From positions 71,210,120 through 71,274,119 of the forward strand of contig CM043700.1 of NCBI GenBank assembly GCA_023935145.1: a stretch of 64,000 nucleotides of DNA. The letters run 5' to 3'. The translations under genes were made by a program, and so were the position numbers. Of the stretch, positions 32,251 to 41,850 are shown one piece after another. This DNA comes from Bretschneidera sinensis (taxonomy: Eukaryota; Streptophyta; Magnoliopsida; Brassicales; Akaniaceae). How positions within the stretch are numbered: the stretch's first letter is position 1; each line of letters starts with the position of its first letter. The notes beneath the pieces are model-generated. The model made no database searches. It was not told the DNA's origin and worked only from the letters and a program-made list of their open reading frames with translations.

Positions 32251-33363
32251 AACTCGTATCACATCACATTGCATTGCACTCTTCCATTTTTGATTGGTGA
32301 ATTATATTTTGCCCATGAGAGGCATGAATTATACTTGGCCCATGAGAGACATGAATTATACTTCGCCCATAATAGGTATGAATTGTATTTGGCCCATGAG
32401 AAGCAAGAATTATACTTGGCCAATGAGAGGCATGAATTATATTTGGCCCATGAGAGACATGAATTATATTTGACCCATGAGAGGCATTAGTTACATTGAG
32501 CCCATGAGAGGCAAAAATTGTGTTTTGACCCATGAAGATATTTTATGCTTGGCCAACGATGGATATATTTAATTATTGGCCTATAAAAGGTATACGATAT
32601 GAATGAAATACATATGAATGATAATTACTTGTGATAGATAAACATGTATAATGAGATGAGCGTTATAAATAAATAGTTTGCACTAATGATACGGTAAGAT
32701 TATACTCCTTTGAAATGACTTGAAGTATATATAAAAATCCTGAAAATGGTGGTTATCTCTAGTGATTTATAGTAATAGAAGTACCTAAATTTGTGCATAA
32801 TTGTACTTATATAATAAATTTTCACTTCTCTAAAGATTGGACTCTCCTTTGAAAAATCTAAAAGGCGTAAGTTGTTTTATACCTATATCTTCTTTGTGAC
32901 GATTATTATAAGAATTGAAATTTAATAAGAATGTTCCTAAAACGATTACTCTTAGCAAGATGTTTTACTCACTGAGCTTTTTAACTCACCCCCTTATTTT
33001 TACTAATATTTCAAGAAAATTGCCAGAAGGTTTGTGATCAAAATTGATGGAATACCTTAGTAAGGTCATTGTCCACGACTTCCTCATTGTTGAGTCTCTT
33101 TGGGAGTTTAAGTTTTGTTTTCAATCTACTATTGTAAAAGATGTTCGAGTTAGAAACACTTGAAAGAATTTTCCTTTTCCTTATGTCTCTTCTAAAACCT
33201 TAGAGTTGGTAATTTATATTGAAGGATTTCTTGTATTCAAATTTTATGTTTGTATTAAATTGAAATGATTGAAAGAATTGTTGCTTGATTTATATGTTTG
33301 CTCAGTGCTGAAAGGTAATGGAGGCATTCTGAGTAAGGCCCACTCGGGATGGGTCGTTATATG
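32251..33363 (+). repeat. LTR J, part 3, with 30-bp repeats
   Basis: J resumes after G. From about 32300 to 32545 it contains about eight imperfect 30-bp units with the core CATGAGAGGCATGAATTATA. Further on, TTTTACTCACTGAGCTTTTT and the end GGGATGGGTCGTTATA (about 33347-33362) match the antisense start of H (TGTAACGACCCATCCC at 34377). The last CA has become TA. Repeat-derived peptide frames are open on both strands here and are not genes. Confidence 0.7.
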
Positions 33364-33977
33364 ATTATTGTTAGTAATTAATTAACCAAGAATGAGATCA
33401 GTATATAGCCCTTATAGATCAAAAATTAAATAAATTCTTAGTTTTTCTTTTTCCTGTTTACTAAAATATATATGTTGTTCTACTAGCTATTTAACTATCT
33501 TATGCATTGACAACCTTTGTCTATTTCTTAAAAAAACTATATTTATTTGAATCTTAATGAGAGCAAGGCACAAAAGTGTTGAATAAATTTATGTAATAGG
33601 GTAATAATTCTTGTGGTCTTAGTGAAACACCTTAAACTCATTAGTTTCAGTATTATAAATTAACTAGGAGTTAAAATCAGTAATTTACTCGCTATGATTA
33701 CTTTAATTTAGATAGAAAAACATATACATTTTTCCTACATATATTAAATTGTGATTGAACAATTCAGATCAACAAGAAAAGAGGTGTTACCGAAAGTTTT
33801 GGAGATTACTCAAAGGTTGGTGGTGGTAAGGAAAATCTGACAATGGCCGAAGGGAGAGATTGAATGTTAGAGAGAGTGAAACCATGCGAGAAGAGAGGAA
33901 AGAGAGATATGAATTACCTAGTAAACTTGGCCTTAAAGAGTCTGGCTCTATTATATGAATATATTATTCCATTGTAG
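33364..33977 (+). other. DNA between LTR J and the first lectin exon
   Basis: An AT-rich stretch without a supported ORF. Its last 28 bases (TATTATATGAATATATTATTCC and on) are repeated before the second lectin exon (38912-38940), so at least the end is lectin-gene intron. It ends in the splice-acceptor-like ATTGTAG (33971-33977). Confidence 0.55.
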
Positions 33978-34376
33978 GTTAAACTTGACTATCCAACCAA
34001 GTTTATCGTTTCAACGTCTGGACACTATAAACACTATAGCACAATCATAAGAGAATTCATAGGTTACATTGTTTCCTCTCTTAAAACCAAAAGCAATAAA
34101 AAGACATATTGACCTTTTGGAAAAGAAAAATGAAACTCTTTCTCATTTCCAGCATTCAATGGAAAGATTGTTGGACGTCATGGAAGATCTGGCACTAGTA
34201 TCGATTCTATAGGAGGATATGTGGTGTCAATCCTTTATTTATACCCATTTGGATCAGTAAGGTCATTTGGAGGCCAAAGGGGAGGTTTTTGGGATGATGG
34301 AATTCACACTACAATAAGGCAGATAGAAATAGCCACTGAAGATGTTATTGATTCCTTTTGTTTTGAGTATGATAAG
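33978..34376 (+). pseudogene. jacalin-related lectin exon, unit 1, 5' part
   Basis: After an intact AG acceptor the exon starts in phase 0 with VKLDYPTKFIVSTSGHY. It contains in-frame TGA codons at 34110-34112 and 34134-34136 around a local frame disturbance, then is open again: GKIVGRHGRSGTSIDSIGGY (sugar-binding GxxxD loop as GTSID), then the start of the next domain, FGGQRGGFWDDGIHTTIRQI and DSFCFEYDK. The exon is cut at 34376 by solo LTR H. Jacalin-related lectins bind mannose/glucose or galactose glycans in the cytosol; this copy cannot encode one. Confidence 0.85.
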
Positions 34377-35688
34377 TGTAACGACCCATCCCGAATAGGC
34401 CCTACTCGGAACGGCTCCATTACCTTTCAGCACTAAGCACCTTAATGGAAGATGCAACCATATAATACTTATCAAGAATACAAACATTCTATCAAACTTC
34501 ATAAGTATATGAAATCATATTTTTACACATCAAAACAATCTTTACAATACAAGAGAGTAATAGATTTTACAATTTTCAAAAGACATAAATGAAAGAAAAC
34601 TCCCCCACTTAAGTAAGCCTTAAATTATTTCTTTTAAAAGACTAAACCAAAACCAAGGGCTTAGACTCTTAAAAATAAACCAAAAGATGAGGATGCCTTA
34701 GACGAGAGCCTTATTTAGGACTTCTTTCAACTTTGACTATCAAACTCCCAATATTACCTGAAATGTTAGAAAATAAAAGGGTGAGAAAAAAAACTCTGTG
34801 AGAAACATATTACTAAATGTAATCGTTTTAAAAGTTTTGTTCTCTATTTTTCAAACCTTAATTTGATATTTATTTCTTTCCAAGTACGGAAAATAATATG
34901 ACTTATAAGTATAAGCATTTTAGCTTACTTTTCTTATTTCTTGTTACTAATGGAGTAGTCATTATAACTATTCCTTATTTCTTCAGTAATTCAGAAAGTA
35001 TGTAGTTCTTATCACTTCGCATATATTATATGATCAATCTGTTAAGAGGAATGACACATCTCAAATATTTTCATACTACAACAATCAACATTTCATACTC
35101 TTTACTGAACCAAATACTTTCAACACCTTTCATTGGGTGAATCACATCACATGCACTTCACGAGCTAATTACAATAAGTGTCCTTTAATGGACTAATCAC
35201 AACACATGCCTTTCATGGGCCAAACATCACTTTCGCCTCTCATGGACCAATCAAAGTCGTCAATTATACACCAATAATTTATTATACAATGTAATGCAAT
35301 GCAACTTCACTTCTTCCATCACTTCAAAGTTCTTGCCTCTCATTGGGCTAATCATAAACAATGGGGACATCTCCTATCATAAACAATTTGGATCTCTTTC
35401 CTACCCCTTTTTGGGTGGAGTCCTTACAATTAACAATTTGGATCTCCTCCCTACCCCTTGCCGGGTGGAGTCCTTATGATTAAACTATAACATCCCCTCC
35501 CTATCCCTTTCTGGGAGGAGTACTAATATTCCAAGGTCATTCTACACATTCACAATATCACAATATTAACAAGAATTTATATCTTATGCAATGTATTCAC
35601 AACACAAACTTTCTCAAGCATAGGACACTTCAAGGTATTTCCGTACTTAAAGTCAAGCATAGTTCAATCATTCATATTACAACAATTT

Positions 35689-35741
<53 letters not shown>

Positions 35742-35880
35742 CTACTCAATTCTAATACAATCACTTATACAATTCTTGTCTTTTGTATTTCATTAGTCAT
35801 TTATTAAATTATTCATATCACCATCTTTCCTTAGGGCACAACATAGTATATCTAAGTTTGTCTCTTATACTTTCACACCC

Positions 35881-35929
<49 letters not shown>

Positions 35930-37291
35930 ATTTCCATGATATTATTAATATTCCCATATTCATTCATTTTCATATATTTTTAGACCTTTATGTTGTTATA
36001 AAATATGCAACATTTACTAGAAGTAAGGTGAAACTCACCTTTTTCGGGCCAAGATCTAACATCGTGTTTACTTCCTTGCCTTCGAGTTTTCCTTCCAATC
36101 GTACAAAACAAATACATATATACTTAGTATAATCACTCAAAAGCATACAAGCTTTTAACACCCAAGTCTTATCATGGAATTTCTACAACCATATAAAATC
36201 TATGGGTTAAGTCATAAATCCTTTTCCATTTCATTTAAAACTTTTATAAAAATCGTTCTAAAATGTTTTAAGAAAAAAAAATATATTTTCAAGATCTAAT
36301 TTTAAAACTTTATCATGTAATCAATCTCATAGTCCCTTTGGAAAAGTTTAGGATTGAAATACTATAACAGAAGTTACTTATTTTCGAAGATAAGGTTGAA
36401 AAAAATGTTTAGGGGCTCGGCAATTGACTGTTTAGAAGTTTGCATAGTCAACTGTTCATTTGGACAGTCGACTGCCCAAGGTCCAGAGAGTTTCACAGTT
36501 GACTGTGCACTTTGGACAACCGATTGTTTGGTCGCAAATTCATAAAATTTTTGGTTAAAAACTCTATTTTTCTTCAAAATTACCTCTTGTCTCCCATGGG
36601 ACTTCCAATCAAAGCCAAACACAAGTTCATAAGGGTTATAGATAAAAGATTTAACACTATTGAAGAGAAGAAATGAATCTGAAGCTCTTAAATCAACACA
36701 TTAGAATGAAATATAACTTTTCTTAACAACCATTTTCTTTAAGCTTTTCTTAAGCAAAACCTCAAATTCATACTTTTAAAAACCAAAATATTTAGCTTAG
36801 GAAACAGATTTGATAAATTTAAAAGAAAGAAAGAAAACCCTTACCTTGATCTTTGTCCAAAATCTTCTACTCTTTCCCTTTCCTTTTTCCTCCTTGATCT
36901 TTCTCTTCTCTCCATTTTTCTCTTCTTTCTCTTCTCTCCCTCTACCAGTCTTCTTGATATTTCTTCTCTAAAATTTTAATCCCACTCACCCTTATATAGT
37001 CTAACTTCCTTCTTACTACATCATCACCCCTCTACTTTGCACTTCTTCTATTTTCCACCACATAACATTCTAAATTTTCATTTTGTACTTGGCTCTTCTT
37101 ACTTTCCTTCAATTTTTTTTGAAATATTGAAATAATAAATGTCTTTACTACTTGATTCTTTTTTTTCATTTATTCCCAAGTTCCACAAGTCCGAATACAA
37201 AAAAAAAATATTCCCAAAAAAACCACACTGAAAACTTATCAAAACTAAACACCGAAATTAAAATACTTAATTCAAGGTACCGGGATCTACA
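34377..37291 (-). mobile_element. solo LTR H (Tekay-like) inside the lectin exon
   Basis: 2,915 bp, TGTAACGACC...GGGATCTACA on the plus strand, with a perfect target duplication ATAAG (34372-34376 and 37292-37296). No gag-pol is inside, so it is a solo LTR; transcription sense is minus, since the opposite-strand end matches J. A TATATAAG box on the minus strand at 36992-36999 is the probable promoter. The LTR also holds a (TA)n run (about 35693-35738), a (CA)n-(TA)n run (about 35883-35929), 60-bp repeats (about 35380-35530) and palindromic words (36420-36530). Short ORFs within it are not genes. Confidence 0.9.
36415..36535 (-). repeat. palindromic words in H LTR
   Basis: Five variants of ACAGTCGACTGT spaced about 25-30 bp: CAATTGACTGT, ATAGTCAACTGT, ACAGTCGACTGC, ACAGTTGACTGT and ACAACCGATTGT. 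They lie roughly 460-580 bp downstream of the TATA box on the minus strand, so they would be in the transcribed part of the LTR. Confidence 0.75.
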
Positions 37292-37353
37292 ATAAGCATG
37301 GATACTCTATATGGTTAGAAAAACATGGTAAAAGTAACGGTGGCAACAAACAA
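37292..37353 (+). pseudogene. jacalin lectin exon, unit 1, 3' part (first copy)
   Basis: ATAAG is the target duplication; then HGYSIWLEKHGKSNGGNKQ completes the exon interrupted by H. The following bases are GCGGTA, where the duplicate at about 37975 and unit 2 have GTGGTA, so the splice donor GT is lost in this copy. With H removed the exon would be 456 bp, close to the 453 bp of unit 2. Confidence 0.8.
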
Positions 37354-37909
37354 GCGGTAGTCAAACCCTTTATAAATTCTTCTTTAAAAACCCAAATATT
37401 TAGCTTAGGAAAAAAATTTGATAAATTTAAAAGAAAGGAAGAAAACCCTTACCTTGATCTTTGTCCAAAATCTTCTACTATTTCCCTTTCCTTTTTCCGC
37501 CTTACCTTTCTCCTTCATCTTTCTCTTCTCTCCATTTTTTCTCTTCTTTCTCTTCTCTCCCTCTACCAGTCTTCTAGATATTTTTTCTCTAAAATTTTGA
37601 TCTTACTCACCCTTATATAGTCTAACTTCCTTCTTATTACATCATCACCCCTCTACCTTGCACTTTTTCTATTTTCCTCCACATAACACTCTAAATTTTC
37701 ATTTTGTACTTGGCTCTTCTTACTTTCCTTCAATTTTTTTTTGAAATATTGAAATAATAAATGTCTTTACTATTTGGTTCTTTTTTTTTTTCATTTATTC
37801 CCAAGTTTCACAAGTCCGAATAAAAAAAAATATTCCCAAAAAAACACACCGGAAACTTATCAAAACTAAACAACGAAATTAAAATACTTAATTCAAGGTA
37901 TCAGGCTCT

Positions 37910-37974
37910 ACAATAGGCATGGATACTCTGTATGGTTAGAAAAGCATGGCAAAAGTAACGGTGGCAACAAACAA
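37910..37974 (+). pseudogene. jacalin lectin exon, unit 1, 3' part (second copy)
   Basis: This is the tandem copy of 37292-37353: AGGCATGGATACTCTGTATG, then KHGKSNGGNK-like text, with the donor GTGGTA retained and followed by the lectin intron. It is a duplicate tail without its own 5' half. Confidence 0.75.
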
Positions 37975-38940
37975 GTGGTAGTCAAACCCTTTATAAATTC
38001 TTCTTTATTTTAATATAAAAATTACTATGTCGCACAATGTGTCTTAAATTATTTTACACCGTAATATAATATTTAAAAAATGATTTATGGTATTTTTCAT
38101 TGTTTGAGTTATTTTATAAGGAGAGGAGAAAATGAAATTTTCTATTCAAAGGGTCTCATATTTTTAGTTTCCTGAAATTTTTCCCTCACATTTCACACCA
38201 TTAAAGTTTCTCTTTCTTTAGTTTCTATGGTTTTCTTAATTTATTTTCAACATTCAACCACACAAAGAAAATTTAATTAAAAAATCATAATGTTTCATTA
38301 AAGTCATTTCACAAAAAAAATATATTATTACATTATAAAATGTTTTACTGTAAAACGAATGTATGCTTGATAATTTACCTTGTCATTCATGCATTGAGAT
38401 ACTATGGATATATTTCTCATAACATTATTTTTTCCTGGGTCAATGGCATTTAACATAGGATCTGCCTCCATTTTGGGGAAAGAATTACCTTAATTGAAAT
38501 TAGGACAGACTTGGTGGCAACATACAACGTTGAGTTGCAAAAAAAAATTGCAAATTTCGTATTGGTTGAAGTTGGATCTGCATTAAATATTGAAACTAAT
38601 TTAAATTTTTTTAAGTTTATTTATTCTATTTTGAAAAAGAAAATAAATTCATGGGATTTTAACGAATTAGTGTTTCGCTTTCGACATCAACAAGTATTGA
38701 TTGTTATGTAAATATCATATTTAAATGAAACAAACCATGTAATTCACTTTATAATGTCCCTCCAACCAATCAAAAGAAAAAAAATGCATTTTATCGTCTT
38801 TTCTTTTCTATCATTGCCTCTTCTATTCTCTTACTTTTCTTTCGTACTAACTATAACCTTGAAAATAGTCGTGTTGGTTAAATTAGTTGTCTTATAAACT
38901 AATTCTTACTTTATTATATGAATATATTATTCCATTGTCG
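37975..38940 (+). other. lectin intron, copy 1
   Basis: AT-rich, no supported ORF. It is homologous to 39394-40160 (shared TATTCAAAGGGT, CAACATTCAACC, ATTTTGGGGAAA and CAGACTTGGTGGCAACATAC), so the intron was duplicated with the exon. It ends ATTCCATTGTCG: the acceptor AG has become CG (38939-38940). Confidence 0.75.
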
Positions 38941-39393
38941 GTTAAACTTAACTATCCAAATGAGTTTATCGTTTCAATCTCTGGATACCACAAATGTTAT
39001 AGCATAATCACGAGAGAATTCGTAGGTTACGTTGTTTCCTCTCTTAAAACCAAAAACAACAAAAAAAATATATGGACCTTTTGGAAAGAAGAAAGAAACT
39101 CTTTCTCATTTCCAGCTGATGGAAAGATTGTTGGACTTCATGGAAGATCTGGCACCTTTATCGATTCAATAGGAGGATATGTGGTGCCAATCCTTTATTC
39201 ATACCCTTTTGGATCAGTTGGGCCATTTGGAGGCCAAGGAGGAGAGTTTTGGGACGATGGAATACACATTACAATAAGGCAGATAGAAATAGCTGCTCGA
39301 GCTATTATTAAATCCCTTTGTTTTGAGTTTGATAAGCATGGATCCTTTGTATGGTCAGAAAAGCATGGTAAAAGTAATGGTGACAACAAAAAA
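38941..39393 (+). CDS. jacalin-related lectin exon, unit 2 (open, acceptor lost)
   Basis: 453 bp, 151 codons, phase 0 at both ends and free of stops. The first half is the C-terminal part of one jacalin domain (VKLNYPNEFIVSISGYHKCY, FPADGKIVGLHGRSGTFIDS, with the sugar-binding loop GTFID). The second half is the N-terminal part of the next (FGGQGGEFWDDGIHITIRQI, CFEFDKHGSFVWSEKHGKSN). Donor AAA|GTGGTA at 39394. The acceptor is CG where unit 1 has AG. The frame stays open upstream only from a TTG, with no ATG, so it cannot begin a protein by itself. Joined to the last exon (40349) it would complete one domain. Whether it is still transcribed is unknown; a gene remnant is likely. Confidence 0.75.
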
Positions 39394-40348
39394 GTGGTAA
39401 TAAAACTCTTTACAAATTCTTCTTTAGTTTCATATAAAAGTTATTATAATGCACAATGTGTCTTTTAAATTATTTTACACCGTAACCTCTATTTAATAAA
39501 ATAATTTATGGAAATTTTCGTTTTTTGAGTTATTTTATAAGGGGAAGATAAAATAAAATTTTCTATTCAAAGGGTTTCCTGTTTTTAGTTTCCTAAATTT
39601 TTTTCCTTGCATTTCACACCACCAAATTTCTTTATTTCTCTAGTTTCTATGGTTTTCTTCATTTATTTTCAACATTCAACCGCACAAAGAAAATTTAATT
39701 GAAAAATCATAATGTTTAATGAAAGTCGTTTCACATGAAAATATATTATTACATTATAAAATGTTTTACTTTGAAATGAATGCAAGCTTGATAATTTACC
39801 TTGTCATTCATTCATTGAGATAGTATGAATATTTTTCTCATAACACTGGGTCAATGGTATTGAACATAGGATATGCCTCCATTTTGGGGAAATAATTACC
39901 TTAATTGAACTCAGAACAGACTTGGTGGCAACATACAACTTAATTGTTGAGCTGCAAAAAGTTGGATCTGCGTTAAAGATTGAAACTAGTTTCAACAGTT
40001 TCTAAAGTTTTTTTTTTTAATTCTATTTTGAAAAAGAAAATAAATTCATTGGATTTTAATGAGTTGAGTTGAGTTTTCGATATCTACAAGTATTGATTGT
40101 CATGTTAATATCATATTCAAATGCAACAAACCATGTAAATCACTTTATAACATTTATAGGCATAGTATTCTTTGTTTTTTTTTTTTTTAATGAAATTTAG
40201 GATGATAATTGGGATCGAACCTAAGACATGCCCCCACAAAGAGATATATATATAACCACTTGGCTAAGCCTAAGGTTATAATGTTTATGTATATTATCCG
40301 AATGAGTATCTAACTTCTATCTCGTGTCATAATTTTTATTATTTGTAG
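39394..40348 (+). other. lectin intron, copy 2
   Basis: The first about 760 bp are homologous to intron copy 1. It then carries a SINE (about 40160-40275) and a partial echo of the next exon: CCGAATGAGTATCTAACTTC near 40298 resembles CCCAAATGAGTATCTAACTTC at 40364. It ends TTATTATTTGTAG, a good acceptor. Confidence 0.75.
40145..40290 (-). mobile_element. tRNA-derived SINE in the lectin intron
   Basis: On the minus strand from 40275: TTAGCCAAGTGG (Pol III A-box type), 34 bases, then GGTTCGATCCC (a perfect B box), a short body and a poly-A tail (T run 40175-40188 on the plus strand). Box spacing equals that of tRNA genes. Flanks TTATAACATTTATAG (40145-40159) and TTATAATGTTTATGT (40276-40290) look like a target duplication with a few differences, though about 15 bases lie between tail and flank. 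The absence of a tRNA cloverleaf argues against a real tRNA gene. The intron copy at 38740 lacks it. Confidence 0.7.
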
Positions 40349-40594
40349 ATCAAATTAAAGTACCCAAATGAGTATCTAACTTCAATCTTAAGGTACTATC
40401 GTATATCGCCCAATCCCGCTGTCGTTCAGTCGCTTACCATTCAAAGAAATAAAAATAAATATGGATATTTTGGTATTGGGAAAGACAAGTATTTCTCAAT
40501 ATCATCACCCAGTGGCAAGATTATCAGATTTCATGGAAAGTCCAGTGACAGTCTTGATTCGATTGGAGCTTATGTGGGACCTATAACATCTTGA
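40349..40594 (+). CDS. jacalin-related lectin, last exon
   Basis: Follows an AG acceptor in phase 0: IKLKYPNEYLTSILRYYR, IQRNKNKYGYFGIGKDKYFS, PSGKIIRFHGKSSDSLDSIG, AYVGPITS, then TGA (40592-40594); 81 codons. It is the C-terminal half of a jacalin domain, in frame with the donor at 39393. The ligand loop reads SDSLD, so the first Gly of GxxxD is Ser; binding strength may differ. Of the lectin exons here it is the best preserved, with intact acceptor, frame and stop. The protein would be a cytosolic lectin, as no signal peptide is seen in any exon, but the true first exon is not in the window. Confidence 0.75.
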   Translation: MKLKYPNEYLTSILRYYRISPNPAVVQSLTIQRNKNKYGYFGIGKDKYFSISSPSGKIIRFHGKSSDSLDSIGAYVGPITS

Positions 40595-40711
40595 TTTGCC
40601 CTTTAGTCAAAAGATAGGCCACATACAAGACTAAAACTACGAAGCAAGAGTTGTGTATATGTGTGTGTGTTTTTTTTTTTTTGTTGTTGTTGTTAATAAG
40701 CAAGAGTACTT
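40595..40711 (+). other. 3' flank of the lectin gene
   Basis: A short AT-rich flank with TGTGTGTG, a T run and a (TTG)n run. A poly-A signal is not clear. Nothing else is seen. Confidence 0.5.
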
Positions 40712-41850
40712 GGGTTCTTTTGGGAGTGTTGTAGCTGTAGCTATGCTGATACCAAAATTATTGTGAGGGTGCTGACACCAAAAGATTTGTTGGAAGTGCT
40801 GTGGCAAAAAGTTAATGTTGCGTTTGGAAAACTATCTTGTAAAAGCACTATGGAAGTCTTGTGATCAATAGTAGTGTTTGGTAATTATAATTTTAAATGG
40901 ACTATGAATATGTAAAATTACCAAAATAGATATGATGCAGAAAGATTCATTTTCAAGTCTTTCCAGGTCTTATAATCCGACTTCATACCATCCCACTTGT
41001 TTCTCGGTTGCTTGAAATTATATTGATAACCAGTTTCCTTTGAAAATTCTTCGGTAATATCCTTCCAGGCCATTGGAGTTAAAGTATTAGTAGTATGATT
41101 TCCTAAATCTATTTGTTTGATACACAAGTCATAGAAAACATCTACAAGGTGTCTAGGCCATTATGCTTTTTTTCTGCTCGATTCTAATTTCACCTACACC
41201 ATCAACATCTTTCTCTTTCCCATCTAAATGAAAAAAAATAAAAATAAAATAAAATTAATCCCAACAAGAATACATCAAATCACTATAATTTACACAACCC
41301 CAATAAGAAAGTCATAAGGCTAAATAGTTACATGAACATTTTCAATGAACTAATTCAAAGTATGTGTGAATTATATTATAATTGACATATTGCGGTATTA
41401 ATATTTGTCATTGAGAACTGTGATAATGTTAAAATAGAAGTTCCAACATTTCACCAATTTTAATGAATAATGTTAAAATAACAGTAAATAACAGTTTTCA
41501 AACAAATAGATGAATTGTTATTTTATCATTATTGCGGTATTAATATGTGAAATTTCGGTATTATATTATAATTCAAAGTGGTTATATAGGGAATTAGGTG
41601 AAAATTTGTGAAATGTGATAAAGGTATTTTTGGGTTTACAATGTAATTCGTTACAATTGAAAGAGAGTAGTTTTTAAAAGCTCAGCTACTCTCGCTTTTC
41701 CAAAATGAGGATTTTTAGCTGTCCCTAGCAGTTCTTTTGGAAAAAGTTGTTGTGATTAAATTTCACCAAACACTAATATTAGGAAATGCTACCAAATCTA
41801 TTTCCAACAACTCTTTTTCTATAGCGAAAAGCTTTACCAAACACACCCCT
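40712..41850 (-). mobile_element. probable DNA transposon remnant (PIF/Harbinger- or hAT-like)
   Basis: The left end GGGTTCTTTTGGGAGTG and the reverse complement of the right end, GGGTGTGTTTGGTAAAGC, are alike. Subterminal GTTTGG words point inward from both sides (CGTTTGGAAAAC, GTGTTTGGTAA on the left; ACCAAACAC, ACCAAATC on the right). Inside lies a Myb/SANT-like fragment, as in many plant elements of the PIF/Harbinger group. No clear target duplication was found and no transposase is visible, so the class is uncertain. Confidence 0.45.
40918..41160 (-). pseudogene. Myb/SANT-like DNA-binding domain fragment
   Basis: On the minus strand: HLVDVFYDLCIKQIDLGNHT, then TPMAWKDITEEFSKETGYQY and PRNKWDGMKSDYKTWKDLKM, ending in a stop at 40918. 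The Trp spacing and the NKWDGMKSDYKTWK run match the Myb/SANT-like family found in L10-interacting MYB proteins and in transposon-associated ORFs. The N-terminal start and everything after the domain are missing. Because it lies between inverted ends, a transposon origin is preferred to a host gene. Confidence 0.6.

Larger units (their letters stand above)
36775..37995 (+). repeat. 608-bp tandem duplication across the H/lectin junction
   Basis: 36775-37382 and 37383-about 37995 are close copies. Each contains the last about 517 bp of H, the junction CTACAATA(A/G)GCATGGATAC and the remaining lectin exon. The joint is at TTTAAAAACC, a word found both inside H (36775) and, up to its last bases, after the exon (37383). 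The TATA box is therefore also doubled (37612-37620). Confidence 0.9.

Noticed and set aside
32264..32533. Open frames on both strands with repeating peptides (HERHELYLA-like, SHGPNIIHAS-like)
   Set aside because: They are produced by the 30-bp tandem repeats of LTR J; no start context, no family and equal openness on both strands.
35586..35983. ORFs with Ile/Tyr and His/Thr runs
   Set aside because: Translations of the (TA)n and (CA)n microsatellites in solo LTR H.
38887..39468. A complete 193-residue lectin protein from one open frame
   Set aside because: It opens only with TTG inside intron-like sequence and reads past a good splice donor at 39394; exon structure by comparison with unit 1 and the last exon is the better model.
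40190..40275. Possible tRNA gene on the minus strand
   Set aside because: A and B boxes are present but no acceptor stem or anticodon arm could be paired, and a poly-A tail follows; a SINE explains it better.
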